The notes under the pieces are model-generated. The model did no database searches. It had not been told where the DNA came from and saw only the letters and a program-made list of their open reading frames with translations. Below, one piece after another: positions 9,265 to 18,340 of a DNA stretch of 62,000 nt. How positions within the stretch are numbered: position 1 is the stretch's first letter; every line of letters begins with the position of its first letter. Origin of the DNA: Cristatella mucedo (taxonomy: Eukaryota > Bryozoa > Phylactolaemata > Cristatellidae); assembly GCA_009760855.2 (NCBI GenBank), contig WPIO01000053.1, forward strand, positions 1,317,501 through 1,379,500, written 5' to 3'. A program made the position numbers and the translations under genes.

Positions 9265-11243
9265 ATGGCTAGTGCTCCAATGGAATCAATACTTAAACTT
9301 GGTGATCCTAGCTTCCTGATTATAAAATTAATGATTATCAATACAGAGAATTCTATCAATTAAATGGAAATGAGACTGATAGTATTGCAAGTAAACTAGT
9401 AAGATTTATTGTCCCCGGTGAACAACAAACGTGTTATGTGCTATGTGATGCTTATCTACCACTTGAAGGACAACTTCAAGTCAAACAGCAGCTGTTGCTT
9501 TTGTTGCTCCAAATAGAAACCTTGCTGCTGTTCTTGTTAACAACGCATGGATGCTTACTGCGTGGGTGTTTACTTCAATGAGAGTAAGGCTTGGTGCAGA
9601 GGAAATAGAAAGCTATTCACAACAAGAATGATCTGGAACATAAACTGTTATGGGTCTCCTTACTTATACAAATGATTAAAACCGAACAGAAGGACCTGCA
9701 ACTGGATGGAAAAAAGATGAAGCAAGTTCAATGGATGATATGTGGATTGCTAACAATACTTACTCAAGTCCTCCTGCTTCTACTGCAACTTGAACTGCTG
9801 CATCAGTTTCAGCCTGTTCGCGCCCTCAGGTCCTGTGTGGACAATAAATTAGCTGTCCCATTCCTCCGCTTAAAGACAGTTGGCGACAGAAGCTTTGGCT
9901 CTGCAGGTCCTAGACTGTGGAACTCGCTTCCACAATTCTTACGCAACGACATCTACTCTCCAACTGCTGACTATGGCACATCTTTTTCAGCGGTCCTGAA
10001 CTGCTATTTCTATGCTACTCACTACCTCAACTGCTCTCCTGACTCTGCTATGCTTCCCACTTTCTCTTTGTTGCGTGAGACGAAGTCTGTTGGCTACCGA
10101 ATGCGTACCGAAAGCCGCTTAGGCTGTGAGTGCGCTATACAAAACTCTCCTGCGTAACACCCACATGGTCTTTATGACTTTGTGGAGTTACAGACGGAGG
10201 TACATTACATTACATTAACTGGTTCAAATATCGGCTTCTTATACAGAAGAGGGCTTTCAAATGTTTTGGCTGACAATCAAGGCACATTAAGTATTTCACT
10301 TGCACTTTCAAGACTGTCTGGATTTTGTGCAGATATGAATACAATTCTTTATCATGTACCATTTACACTTGAAATGACAAGAATTGGTGGAAATGATTTT
10401 AATGCTTTTATGACTAGTGTATCAGGTACAGCCGCAGATAGAAGTATCACAATTGGAACTAGAGGTACGTCTGCAGGAGGTGCGGGTGCTCTTGCAATAA
10501 ATACTGGTGATGGAGTTTGGACGGGATTTAAAATCGCTATGTCTAAAATGAGACTAATGGTTCCTTGTATTACTCCTAAACAAATTATTCAAAGAGCCCT
10601 TGCAGATACATCAACTGAGAAAGCAAATAAAATTAGACTTATTTATAGTGTTAGATGATATGAAAATACAACACTAAACAGTTTTAACCAAGGTCTAAAA
10701 TTTACTAAAACTCCATCTGTACAAAATACTATTGATAAAGTTAGATGGTTAATTGTGGCTGCACAAAATTTTAATTAGTATAACGATTAAACTGGAAATG
10801 TTTGCACATACAACCATTGCGATATCAAAAACGTAACTGTACTTGCTAATGGTTCTAAACAATACCCAGTTGTTGCTAGAAGTAGTTATTCTAAGGATGG
10901 CAAGTATTCAACAGAATATCTAGATTTTACTGAGTTTAGAAAACAATATCTAGGATTAAATGAAATTACATAACCAGTTGGTATTACATTTCCTGAATGG
11001 ATATCACTTTATCCAATTCATGTAATTAATTTACATTACAATGATGAGCCTTTAGGAGTTACTTCTAAAGTTGATGTAACTGTTGAGTTTAATTCTCAAA
11101 TACCTGTGACCAATCCTGCTACAAATATCATTATTCATTACCTAGCTATTTGTGAAAATACTGCTGAACTAACTTCTAATGGTAATGGATCCAATTTTAC
11201 TTGCACGAAAAGAACATTTGTTTATGATGGAACTGACATTTAA
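9265..11243 (+). pseudogene. Virus-like element: double-jelly-roll major-capsid-like gene, broken
   Basis: Starts at ATG 9265, 60 bp after the preceding stop, and can be followed through several frames to TAA at 11241-11243. The order of segments resembles capsid proteins of adintovirus/Polinton-type viruses: an N-terminal beta-rich region with PGEQQTCYVLCDAYLPLEG near 9417-9473, then MGLLTYTND at 9649-9675, then RLSGFCADMNTILYHVPFTL near 10306-10365, and a C-terminal FPEWISLYPIHVINLHY near 10990-11040. Breaks: frameshifts near 9316 and between 9480 and 9600, stops at about 9628, 9676 and 9766, a LINE fragment insertion, and stops near 10658, 10778, 10787 and 10970. Role if once functional: the major capsid shell. 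Family assignment rests on remembered fold-level patterns, so a profile search is needed. Confidence 0.55.
9818..10216 (+). mobile_element. LINE fragment (second CR1-like family), 3' end
   Basis: The first part encodes the usual C-terminal RT-ORF segment (SFGSAGPRLWNSLPQFLRND). The rest is a 3' UTR shared with 53243-53428 (GAAAGCCGCTTAGGCTGTGA, then GTGCGCTATACAAAACTCTC). The end is a short ACATT repeat. It interrupts the capsid-like gene, whose frame resumes at about 10217. Confidence 0.75.
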
Positions 11244-11265
11244 AAAAATTAAAACCAGAAATATA

Positions 11266-11972
11266 ATGACAAAATTTTATTTTGTTCAAGGTTCAGATGA
11301 GTGGAAAAAATCTGTCTTTAAATATTGGGGATCAGAAGTTTATTCTGTACTCGGTAATGATCTTGTATTTAGTGATCAAACAGGAGTAGATATAGAATTA
11401 ATTGCTAATAGAAAACTAAAAAAACATATTGCTAACAATTCTAGTAGGAAATTTTCTCCAATGTTATTTGGTGAAGTATTTGAACATATTGCGGCTAATT
11501 TTTATAGAAATGAAACTCAATGTTAAACTTGAGAATGCTAATGACTTTTTTGTAGTGATGGTGTATATAGATACTCTCCTGGTGGAATAATAGAAGAACA
11601 TACTTTAGTAGAAATAAGATGTTTATGGAGTAGAAATATTATTGATGATTTTATACCAAAGCAGTATCAGGCACAATTTCTACTTGGACTGCATGTTTTA
11701 AAACAAAGTTTTATTACTCAGAGTTTAAGATTTGCGTTCCTAGATTGAACTGTGAGGAACCCCCATTAGATTATGTAGCTGCTGGAAATGTTAGACTACC
11801 AAGTGAACATGAATTTGATATGCCAGTTAGAACTCCTATTATTATGTTATTGCTCAAAGATGAGAAGTACTTTGATTTTGAGTTTGATATTATAAGCAAG
11901 TATGACAGGTTTAACAATAAAAAAGGAAACAGTTATGATATAAGGTATTATATAAGAAGATGCTGGATATAA
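11266..11972 (+). pseudogene. Virus-like element: YqaJ/lambda-exonuclease-like nuclease, broken
   Basis: ATG at 11266, 22 bp after the capsid-like stop. The frame reads VQGSDEWKKSVFKYWGSEVY near the N-terminus and SPMLFGEVFEHIAANFY before a stop at 11524-11526. In another frame, downstream sequence reads SPGGIIEEHTLVEIRC and later PKQYQAQFLLGL (about 11575-11690). The order G...E-H / S-x-D/G-G / L-V-E-I-(K/R) / Q-x-Q matches the core of YqaJ-type viral recombinase nucleases, which resect DNA ends in replication or recombination. At least two frame breaks are present. Residues about 11745-11970 are open but not recognised. Confidence 0.5.
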
Positions 11973-12029
11973 ACAGTAGAATAAGAAGTCATTGGTAGAT
12001 TTGCTATAATAGTTCCTATCGTTAGAGAA

Positions 12030-12926
12030 GTGTTAGACAGATCAACAATTTTAATTAATAATTATATATATATATATATGTATCGAAGGGCTAACTGTAA
12101 TAAATATGTATCTAGAATAAATGAATATATATTATCCGATCTTTATGCAAATAGAAACAGAATTTTTAACATGAGGGATCCTGTGAATGATGGTGATGCT
12201 GTAACAAAAACATATGCATATTCAAACTTTATTGTTAATGGGAGTACTTCTATTAATATTCAGAATAGGCCGGTTACAAATCTTGCTCCTGGAGTAAATC
12301 CAACAGATGCTGTTAATACCAATCAATTATCTAGTTATGTAAATTAAAATAGAGATAAAATGACTCGCGATTTAAATATGAATGGATTTGCTATTACTTC
12401 AACTTACTGGAATTCAAGTAATACCACACCAACTGTTTTACCTAATGACTTTTGCGTTACTTATGGTGGATTAAAACGAGATTTATTATTAAAAAACTCT
12501 CCTACAACTACAAATGTAAATATGAATGACAATTCTATAATCAATGTTGCAGATCCTGTTAATCCTTCTGATGCAGCTACTAAATCCTATGTTGATGAAA
12601 CAGTAAGCAAAGTAACAGACGTAATTCCAGTGTCGTTAAATCCTAGACCAATGAATTCTATTTTTAGTATTTCTGTTGCTTACTCTTGACAAAACAAGAA
12701 TGCTCCACCATTAATATTACTACGTGTTATGGTAGTTGGATCGTCCAACTGTGTATTCCTAAGACCTAGTACAGATACTTCTGTTGTATCTGGAGAAATA
12801 CGTGCTATAGATACTTCTCCATCAGAAACAGATTTTAAATATTACGCTTACTTCAACAGACTTCCTACTGACTATGATTTTGTTGATAACCTCGGAAATC
12901 TAAGAGTTAATCTATTAGTTACATAA
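12030..12926 (+). pseudogene. Virus-like element: fibre/adhesin-like gene with repeated DPVNxxDAxTKxY motifs
   Basis: One frame runs through this interval with only two internal stops (TAA at 12345-12347, TGA at 12687-12689). It contains three copies of a short motif used in phage and virus fibres: MRDPVNDGDAVTKTYAY, LAPGVNPTDAVNTNQL and VADPVNPSDAATKSYVD, two of them preceded by NM-type segments (MTRDLNMNGF, NVNMNDNSII). Such motifs form beta-structured trimeric shafts. The C-terminal part (from about 12729) is not repetitive and could be a head domain. Upstream in-frame sequence extends to about 11985. Expected role: receptor-binding spike or fibre. It is the least damaged large gene in the element. 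Confidence 0.6.
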
Positions 12927-13009
12927 GTACCTGAAAAGTAAAAGTGAACAAGTAGAACAATAGGTTCTTTTAATTTTGTTGCTTTACGCTTTCCTTTGAC
13001 TAATGGGAA

Positions 13010-13375
13010 TAGTTTTGCAATATGTAGTATGGATTCATGTTCTAAACAGTGACGAATGTAGAATAATTCAGAGCTGCTTTTTTAAAGGGTTTCTTTGCTA
13101 GACAATATAGCTTTGTTGGTCTCTGTTTAGAGTATTTATTAGTTGCATAATAACAATCTGCACAAATTATTATCTCATTATTTCTTTGAATACTATAATC
13201 GAATTCTGTTTGAGTACTATCTAAATCACAAATTGCACGACGCATTTCATATTTAACTTAGGTCTTTGTTTAATCTTTTTACAAATTGGATGGCCCGACT
13301 CTAAATATTCAAGTTAGCTAAAAGACTTATAACAAGTGTTACAAAATATTTCCATTTCCATAGAATGTCATTTGT
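13010..13375 (-). pseudogene. Virus-like element: small Cys-rich (zinc-finger-like) ORF on the minus strand
   Basis: The minus strand starts with MEMEIFCNTCYKSFS and then reads SGHPICKK in a shifted frame, giving a C-x2-C...H-x3-C arrangement. It continues into the 67-residue frame 13042-13245 with further Cys pairs (ICADC, LYCLAKK). One stop and one frame break separate the parts. Its convergence on the fibre-like gene and divergence from 13371 support its being a separate viral gene. Function unknown. Confidence 0.4.
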
Positions 13376-13494
13376 AACTCTAAAAGAAAGAATAAAGGAA
13401 GGACAATTCAATCCTGGTTCAGATATAAGCTAAGTATTCCAGCCAACACCAAAAGTAATTCCAAAAGATATCTTTGATATAGTTAATAATTATA
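13371..13494 (+). pseudogene. Virus-like element: N-terminal fragment upstream of LINE insertion
   Basis: Begins ATG (13371) MSFVTLKERIKEGQFNPGS, has a stop after about 22 codons, and continues open to the LINE 3' end at 13494. It may be the N-terminus of the integrase gene that resumes at 16857, or a separate small gene. The LINE insertion hides the connection. Confidence 0.35.
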
Positions 13495-13710
13495 TTGCAC
13501 TTGATAAAGCGCCCTCAGAGAACTTAATCTCTTTCTAGGCGCTTTACATTTGCTGCAAAGTGATACGCAATAGAATAGTAAGTAAAATCATGCTTGAAAA
13601 ACAAACAAAATGAACAATATGGTTAGGGGTGACATGCACTGGGTCAGCATGCAAATGTGGTTAGTGGCAGCATGCACAGTGTCAGCACGCACAAGCACAT
13701 CGAGGACGAA

Positions 13711-15879
13711 TCACAAGGACCCACTTAATGCTGTCCTAAATAGGTGTGTTTTTAAGTTTCTTTTAAATGTGGTCAGGTCAGGGGATGTTCTGACGCAGGT
13801 CGGGAGGGAGTTCCAGGCTTTGGGAGCATACGAGCTAAATGCACAGTCTCCAAAGGATTTAAGGTTTGTACGAGGTATTTCTAGACTGTTGGATTCCGAA
13901 AAGCGGGTGGTATGATGCTTGGCCTGATGGGGTAGTATATCTGAAAGATAGGCTGGAGCCATAGAATGAAGAGACCTAAAAGTGAGCGACAAAACCTTGA
14001 AGTCAATCCGTTGCTTGACTGGTAACCAGTGCAGGTCGGCGAGAAGTGAAGTAATGTGGCAACTGCGACGCTCACGACAGACAAGCCTAGCTGCACAGTT
14101 TTGCACCAGCTGCAATCGCCCGATCGCACATGCTGGTAGGCCAGTAAGCAGTGAGTTGCAGAAGTCGAGACAAGATGTCACGAATGCATGGACCAACTTG
14201 GACGTGGTATCCTTATCTAAACAAGCCCTAATTTTAGCAATGTTATGAAGCTGAAAATAGGCTGATTTGACTGTGGAGCTGATGTGGTCGTCTAACGAGA
14301 GGTCGCTTTGGAATATGACACCTAGATTTCGAGCTGATTCAACTGGAGATATGCTGGCAGAGCCAATTTTGAAAGTCAGCCTTTCCAATTTCTGAATAAC
14401 ACTAGGTTTGCCCATAACTAGTAAGTTAGTTTTATCATCGTTTAGTTTTAGAAAATTTGCTGCCATCCATGATCGGATGTCATCAATGCATGCAGCAAGT
14501 GAGTTGAGAGAATTTGAGGTGCTCAAAGGCTGGGAGGGATCAAAGCAAAGGTACAACTGAGTGTCATCCGCATAGAAGTGAAAGCCTAGATTGTGCTTGG
14601 CAATCACACCAGCAAGAGGGAGAGTATAAACGGTGAAAAGGACCGGACCTAGCACAGAGCCCTGAGGTACTCCATATTTTAGAGGTACTTCAGATGATCT
14701 TTGTCCATTCACGTCAATACTCTGGAGTCTCCCACTGAGATAGGACCTGAACCACTGCAGAGCAGTGCCAGTGATGCCCAGGCGAGATGAGAGGCGCTCT
14801 AGAAGTACTTTGTGATCGATGGTATCAAAAGCTGCCGAAAGATCCAGCAAAACAAGAAGAGACACTCTACCCATGTCTGCATTCCTAAGTAGGTCGTTGT
14901 ATACCCGAAGCAATGCTGACTCTGTGGAGTGATTAGCTCTAAATCCAGACTGGAACTTACTAGCAAGGTGTGAGGTTTCGATATACGAGTTCAGCTGGTC
15001 TGCCACGACCCGTTCCACTGTCTTTGATAGGAATGGTAGAAGGGAGACTGGGCGGTAGTTGCTTAAGTTCTCTTGGTCTAGTGTAGCTTTCTTGAGAAGT
15101 GGCCTGACTACAGCTTTTTTGAAAGGTGCTGGGACCTGACCTGAGGCTAATGACATACTAATGATGTTGGTTATGCATGGCAGCAGCAGATCAATGCAAC
15201 GTAGGAGCAGGACAGTGGGAATAGGTTCCAGTGGACTTGTTGTCTTCTTTGATTGAGATACGAGCTTTAGGACTACATCACTAGTGACCTGTTTAAATGC
15301 AGACATTGAGGCGCAGCCAGGAACCGAGGAACAGCATTCTAGTGGGAAGGTTGTCATCGCAGGGATGGATTCCCTGATTTTGTCTATCTTCTGCACAAAG
15401 AATCGAGAGAAGCGATCGGCTAGATCATCACAAGGATCATCAGGTAAGGAGCTAACCTGGGAACGGTTGAGGAGATGGTTTATTGTCGACATCAGCATTT
15501 TTGGATTGTGCATCTGTGATTCAACAATGTTTCTATAGAAGCTAGACTTAGCCTTTGCTAGGATCGATTGGTACGACCTACAGTAGTCTTCATATGCCTG
15601 TCGATGGACAGTTAGTCCGGATCTTTTGTATGCCTTTTCAAGCTTTCGTTTAGTAGACTTGGCTAGTTTAATGTCTGTGGTAAACCATAGGCCGTCTGGG
15701 CGGGGGCGCACAGTGCGCTTTGTCAAAGGTGCAAACTCGTCGAGCGTGTCAGCTAGTGTCGTGTTGTAGCAATCTACCAGTGATGACAGATCGGAGGGGA
15801 GGACTGAGCAGCAAAGGTGAAGCAGATATGCTCGCACGGACAGCATCGATGTCAAGGGTCTTGAGGTTTCGCGATTCAC
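13711..15879 (-). CDS. LINE A reverse transcriptase ORF
   Basis: Open frame of 722 residues. RT motifs in order: NYRPVSL (274-280), [12 protein letters not shown] (345-356), GVPQGSVLGP (403-412) and the catalytic YADD (436-439), then LNDDKTNLLV. The C-terminal region ends with KAWNSLPTCVRTSPDLTTFK, common at the end of CR1/L2-like ORF2. The first 26 or so residues are read in the wrong frame because of the one-base insertion near 15798; the natural protein is the fusion of this frame with the endonuclease frame upstream. Catalytic residues are intact, so it may have been active recently. Confidence 0.9.
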   Translation of the reverse strand: MNRETSRPLTSMLSVRAYLLHLCCSVLPSDLSSLVDCYNTTLADTLDEFAPLTKRTVRPRPDGLWFTTDIKLAKSTKRKLEKAYKRSGLTVHRQAYEDYCRSYQSILAKAKSSFYRNIVESQMHNPKMLMSTINHLLNRSQVSSLPDDPCDDLADRFSRFFVQKIDKIRESIPAMTTFPLECCSSVPGCASMSAFKQVTSDVVLKLVSQSKKTTSPLEPIPTVLLLRCIDLLLPCITNIISMSLASGQVPAPFKKAVVRPLLKKATLDQENLSNYRPVSLLPFLSKTVERVVADQLNSYIETSHLASKFQSGFRANHSTESALLRVYNDLLRNADMGRVSLLVLLDLSAAFDTIDHKVLLERLSSRLGITGTALQWFRSYLSGRLQSIDVNGQRSSEVPLKYGVPQGSVLGPVLFTVYTLPLAGVIAKHNLGFHFYADDTQLYLCFDPSQPLSTSNSLNSLAACIDDIRSWMAANFLKLNDDKTNLLVMGKPSVIQKLERLTFKIGSASISPVESARNLGVIFQSDLSLDDHISSTVKSAYFQLHNIAKIRACLDKDTTSKLVHAFVTSCLDFCNSLLTGLPACAIGRLQLVQNCAARLVCRERRSCHITSLLADLHWLPVKQRIDFKVLSLTFRSLHSMAPAYLSDILPHQAKHHTTRFSESNSLEIPRTNLKSFGDCAFSSYAPKAWNSLPTCVRTSPDLTTFKRNLKTHLFRTALSGSL

Positions 15880-16852
15880 AGGTTATTTTAGAGGAGAATG
15901 TGGGCACACACTGTAGATTGAATGAGATCTGCATGTGGTCAGATAAGCAGGATTTGGTGATAACTGGTGATGACAAAGTGCAGTTATATGAGAAAATTTG
16001 GTCGAGTGTGTGACCCTTGATGTGGGTAGGGCCATGCACATGAGTCACAAGAGATAATGAGTCTGTCAATGTACGAAATTCGGTGCTGAAAGCGTCAGAT
16101 AAGTTGTCAAAGTGAACGTTGAAATCACCCATAACGAGGAAGGATCGATTTCTTGCACACAGAATCGAAATGAGATCGGAGAAATCTGAGATAAAGGAGG
16201 ATTTGGTACCTGGTGGGCGATAGACTACTGCCACTATCGGTAGCTTGTTTTCGGGTGAGACCAGGACAATTGATTCAAAAGACTGTTTCGAGGGTACCGC
16301 AAATGGCTTGAAGTTGAATTTCGAGCGCACGATCATAGCAACTCCACCTCCAGTTTTTATTGATCTAGGGGTGTGAAAGAACGTGAAACCAGATGCAGTA
16401 ACGTCTTTAATTGTCGGGCAGTTTATCGATTTCAGCCAAGTTTCAGTTAGGGCGAGCAGGTCGATACCATTTTCAGAAATAAGGTCGTTTATTACTAGAG
16501 GTTTATTGCACATTGAGCGAGGATTCCAAAGGCAAGCGTTAAGTCTGGCCCATTGGGTTACAACAGGCCTGATGACCACTAAGTTAGAGAGATTTACAGT
16601 GACGCATGCGGGGGAGCGTGCTAAGCGGTTCGAGACAATGCTAGGAATACCAAACGAGCAGCGTCTAAGCTGGCGGTTCCGGCCACCGCGGCGGCTACGG
16701 GGTGCTTTCCTTTTGTTAATGCATAGTTCATGAATCTTAGCAACAACATTAATATCTAGGAATGCATTTGATATACGATGACGAAGCGATAGCAGCTGCT
16801 GACAACCATAACTAACAAGTAGGTTACTAGCCGCCGGCGTAGCTATTAAGTT
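15749..16852 (-). CDS. LINE A apurinic-type endonuclease part of ORF2
   Basis: The frame extends to 17020, but its first 56 codons are antisense of the virus-like integrase; the LINE part starts near 16852. EEP endonuclease landmarks: ALTETW (190-195), VVYRPPGT (265-272), GDFNVHF (298-304), HTLDQIF (337-343) and SDH (360-362). An upstream Lys/Arg-rich patch (NKRKAPRSRRGGRNRQLRR) could bind nucleic acid. It overlaps the RT frame by 131 bp in a different frame, explained by a one-base insertion and not a natural two-ORF design. It makes the first-strand nick in target-primed reverse transcription. Confidence 0.85.
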   Translation of the reverse strand, partial: NLIATPAASNLLVSYGCQQLLSLRHRISNAFLDINVVAKIHELCINKRKAPRSRRGGRNRQLRRCSFGIPSIVSNRLARSPACVTVNLSNLVVIRPVVTQWARLNACLWNPRSMCNKPLVINDLISENGIDLLALTETWLKSINCPTIKDVTASGFTFFHTPRSIKTGGGVAMIVRSKFNFKPFAVPSKQSFESIVLVSPENKLPIVAVVYRPPGTKSSFISDFSDLISILCARNRSFLVMGDFNVHFDNLSDAFSTEFRTLTDSLSLVTHVHGPTHIKGHTLDQIFSYNCTLSSPVITKSCLSDHMQISFNLQCVPTFSSKITCESRNLKTLDIDAVRASISASPLLLSPPLRSVITGRLLQHDTS

Positions 16853-16856
16853 GAAC

Positions 16857-17576
16857 CTAATGAAAGTCCCCAAGAAGACATTTTGTATATGTTTGTATAT
16901 GCCAAATGATTCTGGATACAAATACACTTTGAGTGTTATTGATGTTGCTAGTAGATAAAAAGATTCAAGACCACTTAAAACAAAGTCTTCTAAAGAAGTA
17001 ACACAAGCAATAGTAGACATTTATACAAAAGGTTCTTTGAAATATCCAAAGAAGATTACTGTAGATCCAGGATCTGAGTTTAAAGGAGAGTTCAGGAAAG
17101 AAATGAAAAGACATGAAACGCAAGTTATAGAAGCTGCTAGTAAGAAGAGCCTTCATTGCACAGTATGAAAAGAAGTTAGAAAGTTTTAATAAAGGAGATT
17201 ATGTAAGAAATAAAGAGTGGATTGATAATTTTCCCAAGATTATTGATTATCTAAATAATAACATTACAAGTGCAATTGGTGAAGAAACTACTAAGGCAAT
17301 AAAAAAGAAAACGTAAAACTAAAGAGACCAAAATATAATAGAAAAGTAGGAGAACAAGAGAAATTGATAGAACTTGGAACAACCGTTAGATATTTATTAG
17401 AACCAGGGGAAGAAGAAGCTGAACAGAGAAGAAGAGCTAGTGATCCAATATGGAGTTTAATTAAACATACTATTGTTAGAATAAGGGCATTGAAAGAACA
17501 ACCAGTTCGTTTTTGGGTAAATGATGTTAAGAGAAGTTTTGTTAGAGAAGAACTAAAAGTGATTAAACAGGAGTAG
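16857..17576 (+). pseudogene. Virus-like element: retroviral-type (Polinton/adintovirus) integrase, broken
   Basis: Resumes after the LINE with MPNDSGYKYTLSVIDVASR at about 16909-16965, then TAA, then RPLKTKSSKEVTQAIVDIY and ITVDPGSEFKGEFR, the core region with the second catalytic Asp. After a frame break near 17150-17160 the text reads AFIAQYEKKL, where the third acidic residue is usually found, but Glu is not at the expected place. A further break precedes the C-terminal module at 17364-17576: VRYLLEPGEEEAEQRRRASD, PIWSLIKHTIVRI and VKRSFVREEL. That is the chromo-like tail typical of Maverick/Polinton integrases. Stop TAG at 17574. Role: integration of the linear viral genome. Inactive here. 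Confidence 0.75.
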
Positions 17577-17959
17577 TTTCTTTTTGTGATCGTTCTGCTA
17601 TAACATCTTCAAACTCTTCTTTTGTAATTACTTCGTCAGATAGAGCATGTGCTATCTTAGAAATAAAATTTGCATTAGATCAAGAGTAAATCCTTTTCTT
17701 GTATCTATTTCAACTTAAATACCATCAATTGATACTAACATTGTGGTTAGTGCTGAAAAAAAGAAACAACATGAGTAATATCTGGAAAAGATTGAATATA
17801 AGTAGTAGAAACTGTTACTCCTAATGCTATTACTATGTTTATAAATTGTATTATATATCTTACTCTTATTAGATTTATTAGACATGCTCTGACTTTGCAA
17901 TTGTATTGATTGATTTCATCATATCTTTGCACAACAGAATTTCTTCTTAAATCTGTCAT
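17565..17959 (-). pseudogene. Virus-like element: small ORF with possible membrane segment
   Basis: The minus-strand frame from 17959 begins MTDLRRNSVVQRYDEINQY and has a hydrophobic run IIQFINIVIALGVTVSTTYI. It breaks near 17747. A second open piece (ending EEFEDVIAERSQKETTPV) runs to TAA at about 17565, overlapping the integrase end tail-to-tail. I do not recognise the family. Confidence 0.4.
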
Positions 17960-17961
17960 TA

Positions 17962-18303
17962 CTATATAATATCGAAAATACTAACAGCAATATTTCTAGG
18001 AAAACCTTTTTGATAATATGAATCTCTGAATGTTTTAACAGGGCAATCATTAACAATACTAGGAGATTGGTCGTCATTATAGAATTCTGGATGTCTAATA
18101 CAATTATAATTAGTTAACTTTTGTTTTTTACCTTCTTTAATTAAACTAATTATAAAATCAATGTGTGGCTTAATTCCGTCATAGCCATTAACAAAAGGAA
18201 TTCGATGATCGTAAAACTTATAAAATACTTCTCTAATTCTGATTATATAAGAAATCATCCTTTCACGATAATGTCTAGGAAAGAACTCACAATTTGTACT
18301 CAT
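17962..18303 (-). CDS. Virus-like element: hypothetical protein, 113 aa
   Basis: Intact frame from ATG 18303 to the stop next to the following ORF (2 bp gap), so the two probably formed one transcription unit converging on the integrase. The product is rich in Tyr, Ile, Phe and Arg (MSTNCEFFPRHYRERMISYI). No motif is recognised. It is the outermost ORF on the right side of the element. Confidence 0.4.
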   Translation of the reverse strand: MSTNCEFFPRHYRERMISYIIRIREVFYKFYDHRIPFVNGYDGIKPHIDFIISLIKEGKKQKLTNYNCIRHPEFYNDDQSPSIVNDCPVKTFRDSYYQKGFPRNIAVSIFDII

Positions 18304-18340
18304 AGTATATTTATTAAATAATCTTCTTTAAATCAATTTT

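Larger units (their letters stand above)
13495..16856 (-). mobile_element. Nearly complete CR1/L2-like non-LTR retrotransposon (LINE A)
   Basis: Minus-strand order is a short 5' leader, EN domain, RT domain, 3' UTR and a 3' stem-loop (AAAGCGCC...GGCGCTTT). The 5' end lies near 16856 where homology to integrase resumes. The 3' end is at 13495, adjoining AATTATATT of the host element. The two long frames differ by one base: this copy has one G more than the copy at 28356-31455 in the run near 15796-15800. No long target duplication was recognised. Confidence 0.88.
8863..18340. mobile_element. Decayed endogenous DNA-virus-like element (adintovirus/Polinton type)
   Basis: A block visibly richer in A+T than its flanks, with a gene set typical of mid-size integrating DNA viruses: coiled-coil ORF, capsid-like gene, YqaJ-like nuclease, fibre-like repeats, small zinc-finger ORF, and an integrase with a chromo-like tail. 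A LINE (13495-16856) and a fragment of another LINE (9818-10216) sit inside it. No protein-primed DNA polymerase B, ATPase or protease is visible, so the copy is partial. Both ends show TAACAAA in inverted orientation (8863-8869; rc of TTTGTTA near 18336-18342), and GCTGCGG occurs just outside each end. Either may be chance. The left boundary is certain because galactosyltransferase homology stops there. The right boundary is approximate. Confidence 0.72.

Noticed and set aside
16383-16733. Plus-strand open frames across LINE A and LINE B
   Set aside because: Antisense shadows of EN and RT coding sequence.
8863-18340. Complete Polinton with polymerase B, ATPase and protease
   Set aside because: None of these could be seen in any frame; only a partial gene set is present.
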